Assembly (NCBI RefSeq): GCF_016811915.1
Contig: NZ_CP069127.1
Span: 1,580,001 to 1,644,000, forward strand
Source: Brevibacillus choshinensis
GTDB taxonomy: Bacteria; Bacillota; Bacilli; Brevibacillales; Brevibacillaceae
DNA: 64,000 nucleotides
Direction of reading: 5' to 3'
Below, in pieces: positions 1-7,941 of this stretch (its first letter is position 1; each line of letters begins with the position of its first letter). The translations under genes were made by a program, and so were the position numbers. Under the pieces are notes generated by a model that saw only the letters and a program-made list of their open reading frames with translations, had not been told where the DNA came from and did not search any database.

Positions 1-5
1 TCTTT

Positions 6-461
6 TCACACCCCTGCGATCTTTTGCAAGTTCTTTTCAGACAGGCGCAAGAGGGCAAGCTGGTTTTGCTTGATGGTGGAAACGAATTGATCGTGCAGGT
101 TCGCCATCACCTGGATACGCTCACTTCTTTCTTTGTCAGCTTTTTCGATCAGATTCAGCGTGAAGTCGAGCGGTGCTTTCATGATGGCTTGCGTTTGCTC
201 AGAAATGTTCTGCATGGCGTCGCTTTGGGTCAGGTAAACATTTTTACTGGCTGCCTCTTGATACAGCTGCTGTGCTTTTTCACGCTGTTCGCCGAGATAT
301 TGACTCGTGAGCTTCCAGGATTGGCGGAGGATTTCGTCCTGCTTTTGCAACTCAGCCGAGAGTTGCGAATGCAAGGCCTCGTATGGTTGCCAGCAAGCGT
401 TCACAAGTGTTTCGCTCAGTGATGCGGATTCTTCTTTATGGCGTTCCTTCTGACTCATCAT
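6..461 (-). CDS. phaP: PHA granule phasin-like protein
   Basis: A hydrophilic, mostly helical protein of about 151 residues with no signal peptide or membrane segment. Glutamine- and glutamate-rich heptad-like stretches are typical of phasins, which coat polyhydroxyalkanoate granules in the cytoplasm. An ATG at 473 is possible, but a GGGAGTGG ribosome site lies just before ATG-ATG at 461/458, so one of these is the likely start. The 5' end overlaps the end of phaQ, indicating translational coupling. Identity rests on composition and its place beside phaQ and phaRBC; phasins are poorly conserved, so the family call is an inference. Confidence 0.7.
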   Translation of the reverse strand: MMSQKERHKEESASLSETLVNACWQPYEALHSQLSAELQKQDEILRQSWKLTSQYLGEQREKAQQLYQEAASKNVYLTQSDAMQNISEQTQAIMKAPLDFTLNLIEKADKERSERIQVMANLHDQFVSTIKQNQLALLRLSEKNLQKIAGV

Positions 462-888
462 GACCACTCCCATTTTTTTGATTATGTTTCTCTACGCGAT
501 CTCCATCTTTTCGGACGGGAAGCATGTAGAGGTCGAACATGGAACTGTACATGCTGAAAAAGTGACTCAACATCGTTTGGTAACGCTGCAGTTCATCGGC
601 ATATTGCTGCAAGTACTTCTCGCCGATGTCAGTGAGGGAGTACAGGCGTTTGGCTGGACCGCTTGTGGTGGTGTCCCATTCGGAGTTTACATAGTTGTCC
701 TTTTCCAGCTGACGCATCAAACGGTAAAAGTTTCCCTGATCCACCGAGAGAAAGCCGAGAGAGGTAAGCTGTTGCATCAGTTCATAGCCATGGGCAGGCA
801 TGCGGCTCAATAACAGCAGGATAAAGGGCAGCACTATATTTTTAGGCGCTCCTGCAAGCCCGCCGGATGTATTATCTTTTGTCATCAT
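436..888 (-). CDS. phaQ: PadR-family PHA regulator PhaQ
   Basis: A 150-residue PadR-type winged-helix protein. The HGYELMQQL segment near residue 33 and the FYRLMRQLEKDNYV segment near residue 55 are the usual PadR helices. In Bacillus, PhaQ represses phaP-phaQ and senses PHA polymer. Here it precedes phaP and overlaps it, as expected for autoregulation. An AAGGTGA ribosome site sits before the ATG-ATG start. A 10-bp palindrome ATACATGTAT at 910-919, just upstream, is a possible operator. The assignment depends on the PadR fold plus the PHA neighbourhood. Confidence 0.85.
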   Translation of the reverse strand: MMTKDNTSGGLAGAPKNIVLPFILLLLSRMPAHGYELMQQLTSLGFLSVDQGNFYRLMRQLEKDNYVNSEWDTTTSGPAKRLYSLTDIGEKYLQQYADELQRYQTMLSHFFSMYSSMFDLYMLPVRKDGDRVEKHNQKNGSGHDESEGTP

Positions 889-909
889 TCATCACCTTCT
901 CATTACCAC

Positions 910-919
910 ATACATGTAT
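910..919. promoter_or_regulatory. Possible PhaQ operator upstream of phaQ-phaP
   Basis: A perfect 10-bp palindrome ATACATGTAT lies about 22 bp upstream of the phaQ start. A related palindrome ATGTACAT (3690-3697) lies upstream of the phaRBC operon. PadR regulators usually bind such dyads. The link to PhaQ is inference. Confidence 0.35.
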
Positions 920-957
920 TTTACACCTAGATGTTCGACTTGTATACTGGCAAATGG

Positions 958-1000
958 AAAAAAAAGCCGATATCCCCATTTGATGAGGAAAATCGGCTTT
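958..1000 (-). terminator. Rho-independent terminator of the phaRBC operon
   Basis: Inverted repeat AAAGCCGAT (963-971) / ATCGGCTTT (992-1000). Read on the minus strand it is followed by eight T residues (A-run at 958-965). It lies 27 bp after the phaC stop and separates phaC from phaQ-phaP. Confidence 0.85.
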
Positions 1001-1026
1001 GCTGATCGAGCGATTCATTGATTCCT

Positions 1027-2058
1027 TTATGAATCCCGTTCCTTCAGCCATGCTGCTGTCTCGGGATAGACGCTTTTGCGGGCCGTGCTTCCGAATACGA
1101 GGGATACGTGGCCGACATTGTAGCTGTTCTCCTGCTTATCTGCAGAACTGACAAGCTCAAGGAGTTTCTGGGTCTGGCTGCATGGTGCGATGTGATCCGT
1201 AGCGGCTGTGAGAATGAGTACAGGGCAGGTGATCGTTGTCAGATCGACGCTGCGGCCGCGAAGAACGATCTCGCCTTTGATCAGCTTGTTCTGCTGGTAA
1301 AAGTCACGAATCCACTCACGATACGCCTGGCCCGGGAAGTCGGTGCCATCATTGACCCATTTGTTCAGAAGACGCCAGTTATGCACGAAATGCTCGTTGT
1401 TCACATTGGAATAAAGATGCATCATCGGGTTGACGAAGTTGTTCAGGGGTTTCAGCATTTTATTGCCAAAGTCGATCATTTGGGAGGGAACGTTCCCGTA
1501 GGTTTCTACGAGTTTATCAACATCAAAACTTTTTTCATCCAACCATTTGTTGAAGAGGGGGGCATGACGAAAATCGATGGGAGCTGCCAGAACCACCAGG
1601 TTTTTGACTCGCTCCGGAAAAAGCGCCGCATACATGGTGCCGATCGTCCCGCCCATGCAGTAGGAAAACATGGTCACTTGAGAATGACCGCTATGCACGC
1701 AAGTACGCTCGACCGCTTTGTGCAGATAGTCGAAAATGTATTCGGCAAATCCGTTGTGGCGATCTTCATAACCAGCCTCGCCCCAGTCCAGCATATAGAC
1801 GTCGAAGCCTTCTTTTACCAGATGCTCGACAAAAGAGTTGCCGGGTTCAAGATCGAGAATGTATGGCTTGTTGATCATGGCGTAGAGCATGAATATCGGA
1901 GTGCGATGCTTGACTTCTGCACCTGGCAGCGAAAAACGGTAGAGCTTCGACTTGTTTTTGCGCCAGATCACTTCTTTCGGGGTAAGGCCCGTATCGGGCT
2001 GTGCTTTCGTGAGGACATGGCAGACCTTTTGAAAGCGATCCATTTCGATTCCGTTCAA
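1027..2058 (-). CDS. phaC: Class IV polyhydroxyalkanoate synthase catalytic subunit PhaC
   Basis: An alpha/beta-hydrolase-fold PHA synthase that polymerises hydroxyacyl-CoA at the granule surface and works with PhaR. The catalytic cysteine sits in SYCMGG. The Asp is in ATDHIAP and the His in GHVSLVFG, in the order Cys-Asp-His expected for the family. The open frame extends to an ATG at 2103 without a ribosome site. A strong GGAGGG at 2067-2072 stands 8 nt before a TTG at 2058, which I take as the start (343 residues, close to the usual 350-360). It is last in the operon, 58 bp after phaB, and followed by a terminator. Confidence 0.95.
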   Translation of the reverse strand: MNGIEMDRFQKVCHVLTKAQPDTGLTPKEVIWRKNKSKLYRFSLPGAEVKHRTPIFMLYAMINKPYILDLEPGNSFVEHLVKEGFDVYMLDWGEAGYEDRHNGFAEYIFDYLHKAVERTCVHSGHSQVTMFSYCMGGTIGTMYAALFPERVKNLVVLAAPIDFRHAPLFNKWLDEKSFDVDKLVETYGNVPSQMIDFGNKMLKPLNNFVNPMMHLYSNVNNEHFVHNWRLLNKWVNDGTDFPGQAYREWIRDFYQQNKLIKGEIVLRGRSVDLTTITCPVLILTAATDHIAPCSQTQKLLELVSSADKQENSYNVGHVSLVFGSTARKSVYPETAAWLKERDS

Positions 2059-2116
2059 ATTCGATTCCCTCCAAAGAAGCGCCCCATTACCGCTCGGGCA
2101 CAATCCTAAATGATGA

Positions 2117-2893
2117 CTACATGTACATTCCGCCGTTTACGTTGATGCATTGACCGGTGATATAGTCGCCATCCACTGTCAGGAAACGGACTGCTTTGGC
2201 GATTTCCAGCGGGGTGCCGAAACGGCCTTTTGGAATTTTGGCGGTGATTTTTTCCTGCACTTTTTCAGGAACCTCTGCCACCATATCCGTAAAGGTATAG
2301 CCTGGGCACACAGCGTTTACGGTTATGTTATGTTTCGCCGTTTCCAGAGCCAGAGACTTCGTAAAGCCGATCATGCCGGCTTTTGCTGCAGCGTAGTTGG
2401 TTTGACCAAAGCCGCCGGATTGGCCGATGATGGAGGAAATGTTGATGATGCGGCCATAATCCTGCTCGATCATTTTTGGCAGGACCTGCTTCGTCATGTA
2501 GTACAAGCTGTTCATGTTGGTCGAAATCACTTCGTTCCACGCTTCTTCCGACATGTTCATGAAGCGGGAGTCGCGGGTGATCCCCGCATTATTGATGAGG
2601 ATATCGATCGTGCCGTGGGCCTCGATGACCAGATTGCAGAGGCGAGAGATGTCTTCCGTTTTGGTTACGTCCCCTTGGAAGGCGGAGACGTTTGGATTGT
2701 ATTCGCAGATTTCCTCGACAACTTGCTCAGCTCGCTGGGCATTGGATACGTAGGTAATGGCAACAGTAGCGCCATGCAGCGCCAACTCCTTCGCAATTTC
2801 TGCACCAATCCCTCGCGAGCCTCCCGTAACCAGTGCTACCTTCCCTTGCAATGGATTGTTCAAAGCCGCCAATTTCTTCTCCAAAAGTGCCAT
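2117..2893 (-). CDS. phaB: Acetoacetyl-CoA reductase (SDR family)
   Basis: A 258-residue short-chain dehydrogenase that reduces acetoacetyl-CoA to (R)-3-hydroxybutyryl-CoA with NADPH, supplying monomer to PhaC. The cofactor motif TGGSRGIG is at residues 23-30, NNAG at 101-104, and the catalytic Ser153/154, Tyr167 and Lys171 appear in SSIIG and YAAAK. The sequence resembles FabG, but its position between phaR and phaC supports PhaB. It starts 17 bp after the phaR stop with an AGGAGG ribosome site. Confidence 0.92.
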   Translation of the reverse strand: MALLEKKLAALNNPLQGKVALVTGGSRGIGAEIAKELALHGATVAITYVSNAQRAEQVVEEICEYNPNVSAFQGDVTKTEDISRLCNLVIEAHGTIDILINNAGITRDSRFMNMSEEAWNEVISTNMNSLYYMTKQVLPKMIEQDYGRIINISSIIGQSGGFGQTNYAAAKAGMIGFTKSLALETAKHNITVNAVCPGYTFTDMVAEVPEKVQEKITAKIPKGRFGTPLEIAKAVRFLTVDGDYITGQCINVNGGMYM

Positions 2894-2910
2894 CGTCCCA
2901 TTCCTCCTGT

Positions 2911-3360
2911 TTATTCGCTAGCTTGGTCTTCGCTTTTTGAACCGCGTTTGCGGCTGCTCGCAGCATTGCTTTGCAGATTCGCAGAGATTGCCTCCAGCTG
3001 TCCGGCAATACCGGAGAGCTGGTCACGGATCGCAGAGGTGTTTCCAGTGGATTTTTCTATTTCCAGAAGGCGTTCTTCGACTGCGTCGACTTTCGCTTCC
3101 AAGCCGATGATGAGGTCCATCATGCGGGAAAAATCGTTTTTCGTAGGGACGTTGTAGGCTTGGAGCAGCTTTTCCGCATGGGTTCGCATCATCTGTTCCA
3201 TTTGGAGGGATGTAGTCAACAACTGCCCGGAGATTGCCGCATATTCATCGCTCTCGAGCCATTTCTGCATCGATTTGGAGATCGTCGGCTCCACTTCGGT
3301 GTAGAGGGATTTCCAAACAGAAAATGGGTCGGTGTAATTAGGAGTTTGCATGAGATTCAC
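2911..3360 (-). CDS. phaR: PHA synthase subunit PhaR (class IV)
   Basis: About 149 residues, hydrophilic and helical, with a conserved DPFSVWKSLY segment near the N-terminus, a coiled region around residues 85-135 and a basic/acidic tail. PhaR is the non-catalytic partner that class IV PhaC needs for activity. The start is a GTG at 3360 overlapping the stop of the upstream small gene. An ATG three codons in (3351) is an alternative, with AAGGTG as its ribosome site. The gene order phaR-phaB-phaC matches Bacillus megaterium. Confidence 0.9.
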   Translation of the reverse strand: MNLMQTPNYTDPFSVWKSLYTEVEPTISKSMQKWLESDEYAAISGQLLTTSLQMEQMMRTHAEKLLQAYNVPTKNDFSRMMDLIIGLEAKVDAVEERLLEIEKSTGNTSAIRDQLSGIAGQLEAISANLQSNAASSRKRGSKSEDQASE

Positions 3361-3632
3361 CTTGCCCCTTCTTGCTGAAATACGTGCATGAGGGAGCGGA
3401 ACTGCTGCTCGATTTCCTTGTGCACAGCCACCTGCTGTTCTTGCAATGTTTCCAGCTGCTTCACAAATAGATCGGCTCTGTCGCTAGTCAGTCTGCCAAT
3501 GAACTTCTGCGCCTCTTCCTGCTGCCTGTTCAGCGTCTCAACTGATGCTGTCACGGTTTGCTTCATCATGTCCAATAGCTGACCGGTGTTCTTTTGGGAT
3601 TGCTCCCAGTAGTACTCTGTCAATTTCTCCAC
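3357..3632 (-). CDS. Small coiled-coil, phasin-like protein heading the phaRBC operon
   Basis: A 91-residue, Gln/Glu-rich helical protein starting at a GTG preceded by GGAGGGG at 5 nt spacing. It is the first gene of the phaRBC operon and overlaps the phaR start by 4 bp, so the two are translationally coupled. The segment from about residue 28 to 85 has a heptad-like pattern. It resembles phasins in composition and is shorter than the usual 150-180 residues. A granule-associated or PhaR-accessory role is inferred from coupling; I do not recognise a defined family. Confidence 0.7.
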   Translation of the reverse strand: MEKLTEYYWEQSQKNTGQLLDMMKQTVTASVETLNRQQEEAQKFIGRLTSDRADLFVKQLETLQEQQVAVHKEIEQQFRSLMHVFQQEGAR

Positions 3633-3990
3633 AGTGTCCCCTCCAATTTTGCGTAAATCTCTCTGGTATGGCAGTTGCTGGTATTTTGCATGTACATATC
3701 TACACTAAAAGACTGCAGCATGTTTTGAAAACAGTTTTTCATTGACTCCATTTGACAAGAAAGTCGAATGGAAATCAGGTGTGTATGTATCACTCTCCCT
3801 TGATTGCATCTGGGTGAATCAGGTTTTTGCAAACATGTCTGTTATATGAGTCTGTATCGAAAAACATGTCGAATCAGAAAGAAAGACCGAGTAAATTCAT
3901 GTTAAAATTTTTCCGTGCACATTCACAAAAAATTAACAAATAAAACACGATTGAAAATATCGTCAAAATACCCGGGATATAGTGAATAAA
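3633..3990. other. Intergenic region holding the phaRBC promoter
   Basis: About 350 bp between the PHA operon and the terminator of the ytvI-like gene. It must hold the minus-strand promoter of the PHA operon, but I could not pick a convincing -35/-10 pair. A palindrome ATGTACAT at 3690-3697 may be a PhaQ-type site. The left half is AT-rich. I see no convincing gene in it. Confidence 0.5.
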
Positions 3991-4034
3991 AATGCGGCCG
4001 TCCTTTCAGGATACTCCCCTGAAAAAACGGCCGC
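3990..4034 (-). terminator. Terminator of the ytvI-like gene
   Basis: Inverted repeat GCGGCCGT (3994-4001) / ACGGCCGC (4027-4034). On the minus strand it is followed by a T-rich run. It lies just after the stop of the AI-2E-family gene. Confidence 0.85.
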
Positions 4035-4041
4035 TCGCTAT

Positions 4042-5073
4042 TTAAAAATCGATCTTGAATTTCAGGAATCCAGCCTTGCGCAGCGCCTCATAAATAATCA
4101 CCAGAGCTGGCCCGATTATGAGGCCGAAAAAACCCAGGACCTGAAAGCCGAGAAAGAGGCTGACCAACGCTGCCAAAGCGCTGATTCCCAGACTCGATGC
4201 CAAAATCTTCGGTTCGATGATACGCCTGATAATGGTGATCGAAATGAAGAGAATGATCAGACCGATGGCGAGGTGTTCCTTATCCGTGAAGAAATTGTAG
4301 ACCGCCCACGGTACGAGGAAGGAACCCGTTCCCAGAATGGGGAGGATGTCTACCAGCACGATTAGAAGGGCGATGACAGCCGAATACTTGACCTTCAGGA
4401 TGATGAGTCCCAGCCACGCAATCATGAACGTGACGAAGCTGAGTATGATCTGGGCACGTAAAAAACCGATTGTAGCGCGATTCAGCTGGGTCAGCACCAC
4501 ATTGATCTTCTCTCTGGCTGAGACGGTGAACATCCGCATGAAGCCGGCTCGCAACCTGGGCAGGTCCAGGCTGATCAGGAAGAGCGCGACCAGATAGATG
4601 ATGGTTGTCAGCAGGAAGCCGGGAATAGTCGCGACTCCTCCGAGAATCCCTTTTGCCAAAGTAGATGCGGTGGAGATCGCCGACGTTTTCAGGCTGTCGA
4701 AGACTTGCTGAATTTGGTTGACGGTTTCAACCGGCAGGGTCGAGTAATACAGCTCCCATTGTCCAAATGTGGACTCGAGGAATTCAAAAAGACGCTGGGA
4801 ATAAGTGGGCAGACGCTGAGCCAGATCCACGCTTTGCACGACGATCTGGGTGCCCAGCCAATAGGCGATGATGGCAAAGGATAAAAGAAACAAGAGAAAA
4901 GAACCGATAACGGCACTCAATCGATTCATACGCAGACTCCGGATGAGAAACAACACCAGTGGTTCCAATAAAATCGCAGTGACTAATGCAAGGATAAAAG
5001 GAACGGAATACGGCAGTAGAAATAGCGCGATGGCCAGGACAACTCCCAGCAATATCATTTTCCGAATCGTCAT
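4042..5073 (-). CDS. AI-2E family transporter, YtvI-like sporulation membrane protein
   Basis: A 343-residue polytopic membrane protein of the AI-2E transporter (UPF0118) family: about eight hydrophobic segments, with a soluble loop near residues 80-150. The C-terminal IIRRIIEPKILASSLG stretch is typical of the family. It resembles Bacillus YtvI, which is needed for normal sporulation; no transported substrate is established. The ATG at 5073 has a GGAG ribosome site 8 nt away; a TTG one codon upstream is the alternative. It is monocistronic, with its own terminator. Confidence 0.8.
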   Translation of the reverse strand: MTIRKMILLGVVLAIALFLLPYSVPFILALVTAILLEPLVLFLIRSLRMNRLSAVIGSFLLFLLSFAIIAYWLGTQIVVQSVDLAQRLPTYSQRLFEFLESTFGQWELYYSTLPVETVNQIQQVFDSLKTSAISTASTLAKGILGGVATIPGFLLTTIIYLVALFLISLDLPRLRAGFMRMFTVSAREKINVVLTQLNRATIGFLRAQIILSFVTFMIAWLGLIILKVKYSAVIALLIVLVDILPILGTGSFLVPWAVYNFFTDKEHLAIGLIILFISITIIRRIIEPKILASSLGISALAALVSLFLGFQVLGFFGLIIGPALVIIYEALRKAGFLKFKIDF

Positions 5074-5492
5074 CAAAAGGCTCCATTCTCATTCTTATAA
5101 GTGGCGGGTTATATCCAATCTTACCTATTTTATCATTTTTGATAGGGGGAAAACAATGGAATCGCGCTAGTGGAAAGAGGGTGTCAAACGGGCGGACTAA
5201 TCAAAAATATTTGAGCGGAAGTGAACAATATATCAAAATAATAAGTAAAAATAAAAAAATACAAAAAATCAGGTATAGGCAAATTGCGTGATATGATACT
5301 TATCTATATGATTCTCGGCCAAGAGTCTTAAGGATTTATAGCAAAAAAAAGGATGCAGGGCGTAGAGGAAGCTATTTACATTGAGTATAAAAACCAACCT
5401 CTGCTAAAATGTGAATTGTAATCGACACAGTTCGACAAATTGTCAAAACTGGTGTAGATATATATCATTTCTATTCTAAGTGAGGTGTCAGA
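5074..5492. other. Divergent intergenic region between ytvI-like gene and symporter
   Basis: About 420 bp, clearly AT-rich, carrying the divergent promoters of the ytvI-like gene and the symporter. One good plus-strand promoter is listed separately. No other gene-like content is visible. Confidence 0.6.
5440..5468 (+). promoter_or_regulatory. SigA-type promoter of the symporter gene
   Basis: TTGTCA (5440-5445) and TATCAT (5463-5468) are separated by exactly 17 bp and lie 24 bp before the start codon. Confidence 0.6.
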
Positions 5493-6764
5493 ATGAAGCG
5501 GTTTGGATTAGCCATTCAGATTGTCATCGGTCTCATTCTGGGTATCCTGGTAGGCGCCATTTTCTTCGGCAATCCTGCTGTGGCAACCTATTTGCAGCCA
5601 ATTGGTGATATCTTCCTTCGTTTGATTAAAATGATTGTCATCCCAATCGTAATCGCGACGTTGATCGTCGGTGTAGCTGGCGTGGGCGACGTCAAGAAGC
5701 TAGGTAAGATTGGCGGTAAAACAATTCTGTATTTTGAAATCGTTACCACGGTTGCGATTGTTGTTGGTCTTTTATTCGCAAACATCTTCCAGCCGGGTGT
5801 CGGCGTGGATATGTCTCATCTGTCCAAAACGGATATTCATTCCTATGTGGAAACAGCTGAAACCACGCAAAGCCACAGTATGATTGATACATTCGTCAAC
5901 ATTGTTCCAAAAAATATTTTTGATGCCATTGTCCGCGGTGACATGCTCGCGATCATCTTCTTCTCGGTCCTGTTCGGGCTGGGGGTAGCTGCGGCTGGAG
6001 AACGCGGTAAACCGGTATTGAATTTCTTTCAGGGTGTGGCAGACGCCATGTTCTGGGTTGTAAATGCGATCATGCGTTTTGCTCCATTCGGGGTATTTGC
6101 CCTGATCGGCGTAACCGTATCCAAGTTTGGTCTTTCCTCACTGGTTCCGCTCGGGAAATTGGTGATTTTGGTTCACGTCGCAATGCTGTTCTTCATCTTC
6201 ATTGTCTTGGGAACCATTGCACGAATGAGTGGAATCAAAATCACGCAGGTCATTAAAATTTTGAAGGACGAGCTGCTGCTGGCTTACTCGACATCCAGCT
6301 CGGAAACCGTTTTGCCGAAAATCATGGAAAAGATGGAACGTCTGGGCTGTCCAAAAGCGATCACTTCCTTCGTGATCCCGACAGGCTACTCGTTCAACCT
6401 GGATGGTTCGACGCTGTATCAGGCGTTGGCAGCCTTGTTTATCGCTCAAATGTACGGTATTCACATGCCGATCAGTGCACAAATCACACTGATGCTGGTT
6501 CTGATGGTCACCTCCAAAGGGATTGCCGGTGTACCTGGCGTATCTTTCGTGGTTCTCTTGGCGACATTGGGTTCTGTTGGAATCCCGCTGGAAGGTCTCG
6601 CATTCATCGCGGGTGTCGACCGTCTGCTGGACATGGCGCGTACCGTAGTGAACGTAGTCGGAAACTCCCTGGCAGCTGTTGTTATTTCTCGCTGGGAAGG
6701 TCAATTTGACAAGAAGAAAGCTGAGCAGTACCTGAAAGAAGTAAGTGGTGCAAAAGCTGCTTAA
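5493..6764 (+). CDS. Dicarboxylate/amino acid:cation symporter (GltP/DctA family)
   Basis: A 423-residue DAACS (SLC1-like) symporter that imports glutamate, aspartate or C4-dicarboxylates with protons or sodium. Family landmarks are visible: the serine-rich TSSSETVLPK hairpin near residue 271, SFNLDGSTLYQ near 303, and GVPGVSFVVLLATL in the second re-entrant loop. About eight membrane segments. GAGGTG precedes the ATG. It has its own promoter and terminator. A paralogue lies at 35039-36280. The exact substrate cannot be read from the sequence. Confidence 0.9.
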   Translation: MKRFGLAIQIVIGLILGILVGAIFFGNPAVATYLQPIGDIFLRLIKMIVIPIVIATLIVGVAGVGDVKKLGKIGGKTILYFEIVTTVAIVVGLLFANIFQPGVGVDMSHLSKTDIHSYVETAETTQSHSMIDTFVNIVPKNIFDAIVRGDMLAIIFFSVLFGLGVAAAGERGKPVLNFFQGVADAMFWVVNAIMRFAPFGVFALIGVTVSKFGLSSLVPLGKLVILVHVAMLFFIFIVLGTIARMSGIKITQVIKILKDELLLAYSTSSSETVLPKIMEKMERLGCPKAITSFVIPTGYSFNLDGSTLYQALAALFIAQMYGIHMPISAQITLMLVLMVTSKGIAGVPGVSFVVLLATLGSVGIPLEGLAFIAGVDRLLDMARTVVNVVGNSLAAVVISRWEGQFDKKKAEQYLKEVSGAKAA

Positions 6765-6780
6765 TTGTATAAAAGCCAAC

Positions 6781-6822
6781 AAGCCTTTTGTCTGGAGCAA
6801 TCCGGGCAAAGGGCTTTTTTCT
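6781..6822 (+). terminator. Terminator after the symporter gene
   Basis: A stem formed by AAGCCTTTTGTC (6781-6792) and the GGCAAAGGGCTT arm (ending at 6816), with G-U wobbles, followed by TTTT. Confidence 0.8.
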
Positions 6823-6835
6823 TTTCGGCCGCCTA

Positions 6836-6864
6836 TTGACAGGGAGAAAAAGGAAGAGTACCAT
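6836..6864 (+). promoter_or_regulatory. SigA-type promoter of the NAD salvage operon
   Basis: A perfect -35 TTGACA (6836-6841) and a -10 TACCAT (6859-6864) with 17 bp spacing. The direct repeats at 6869-6912 start 5 bp downstream of the -10, where a bound repressor would block initiation. Confidence 0.7.
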
Positions 6865-6868
6865 CATG

Positions 6869-6912
6869 TTAACGAAATGATATTAACAAAATGATATTAA
6901 CAAAAAGTGATA
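6869..6912 (+). repeat. Three tandem TTAAC-containing iterons, likely operator
   Basis: Units TTAACGAAATGATA (6869-6882), TTAACAAAATGATA (6883-6896) and a 16-bp variant TTAACAAAAAGTGATA (6897-6912). They are contiguous and lie between the -10 box and the NrtR-like gene, consistent with an operator for that regulator. The protein that binds is inferred. Confidence 0.65.
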
Positions 6913-6964
6913 AACAATCTTGTGGCATCCTCATCAAACATGTGCCAGTGGAGGCGAAAACCAA

Positions 6965-7873
6965 GTGAATGATTCACCGGTCACCAATAAAGATGGAATG
7001 ACAGAAAAACAATTTTTGCAAAGCTATGATGCGAGCCGATTTGCCAGGCCGTCTGTCACTGTCGATATGCTCATTTTTACCGTCGCGGATGAGCAGGAGG
7101 CGAACTACCGCAAGCTGTCTCCAAAGTCGCTGCAGATTCTGCTTGTGAAGCGGGCCGATCACCCTTTCATGGGGCAATGGGCCTTGCCGGGAGGCTTTGT
7201 CTCACCGGAGGAAAGCCTGGAGGAAGCGGCGATGCGCGAGCTGCAGATGGAGACCAACATCGACAATATTTATCTGGAGCAGCTATACACGTGGGGAGAT
7301 GTAAACAGGGATCCGCGCACACGTGTCATAAGTGCTTCCTACATGGCGCTCGTCGACAGCGAATCACTGGAAGTAAAAGCTGGAGAAGATGCAGATGATG
7401 CCAGATGGTTCCGCCTCGAGGACAAATGGCTGCGCGAGAACAAGATCGCTACCCAAGATGGAACCATCACAGAGAAGTGGGTACAGCTGCGCTTTTGGAA
7501 TGAAGCGGAGGAGCTGTCGGCGACCGTAAAGATCACACGAACGGTGGCAGGCCGCACGGTTCGGGAAGAGCGTGAAATCGTTGAGACGAATCATATCGCG
7601 TTTGATCACGCCAAAATCATCCAATACGCGCTGGAGCGCCTGCGAAACAAAATCGAGTATACCGACATCGCTTTTGCCCTCATGCCGGAACTGTTTACGT
7701 TGACAGAGCTGCAGCAAGTGTATGAAGTGATTTTGGGCAAGGAGCTGCTGGCTGCCGCTTTCCGCAGAAAGGTGGCAGACAAGGTGATGGAGACGAATCA
7801 CTATCGCAAGCACGCAGGTCATCGGCCATCAAAGTATTACCGTTTCAATCCGGATTGGACAGATAACGCGTAA
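6965..7873 (+). CDS. Nudix-domain regulator of NAD metabolism, NrtR-like
   Basis: About 302 residues: an N-terminal Nudix domain (roughly residues 30-165) followed by a C-terminal winged-helix region (roughly 195-290), the architecture of NrtR regulators that sense NAD metabolites such as ADP-ribose. The Nudix box is degenerate: REUXEE reads RELQME and the later Gly is Asn, which argues for sensing over catalysis. The start is a GTG at 6965 with GGAGG 10 nt upstream; an ATG at 6920 lacks a site. It is first in an operon with pnuC and nadR, which supports the NAD role. It could still be an ADP-ribose/sugar Nudix hydrolase. Confidence 0.8.
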   Translation: MNDSPVTNKDGMTEKQFLQSYDASRFARPSVTVDMLIFTVADEQEANYRKLSPKSLQILLVKRADHPFMGQWALPGGFVSPEESLEEAAMRELQMETNIDNIYLEQLYTWGDVNRDPRTRVISASYMALVDSESLEVKAGEDADDARWFRLEDKWLRENKIATQDGTITEKWVQLRFWNEAEELSATVKITRTVAGRTVREEREIVETNHIAFDHAKIIQYALERLRNKIEYTDIAFALMPELFTLTELQQVYEVILGKELLAAAFRRKVADKVMETNHYRKHAGHRPSKYYRFNPDWTDNA

Positions 7874-7941
7874 GCTTACCTAGGGAAGACTATTTTTGCC
7901 CGGCAGGATAACCTGAGGGCACTTCGGGAGAGATTTGTGTG

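Noticed and set aside
963..1000. Inverted repeat as a regulatory operator of phaQ
   Set aside because: It is followed by a T run on the phaC strand and lies just after the phaC stop, so it is a terminator.
1108..2109. 333-codon open frame on the plus strand
   Set aside because: Antisense to phaC; a result of codon bias in the real gene.
7874..7941. Possible riboswitch before pnuC
   Set aside because: The gap is only about 65 bp, inside an operon, and I see no structure matching a known NAD-related riboswitch.
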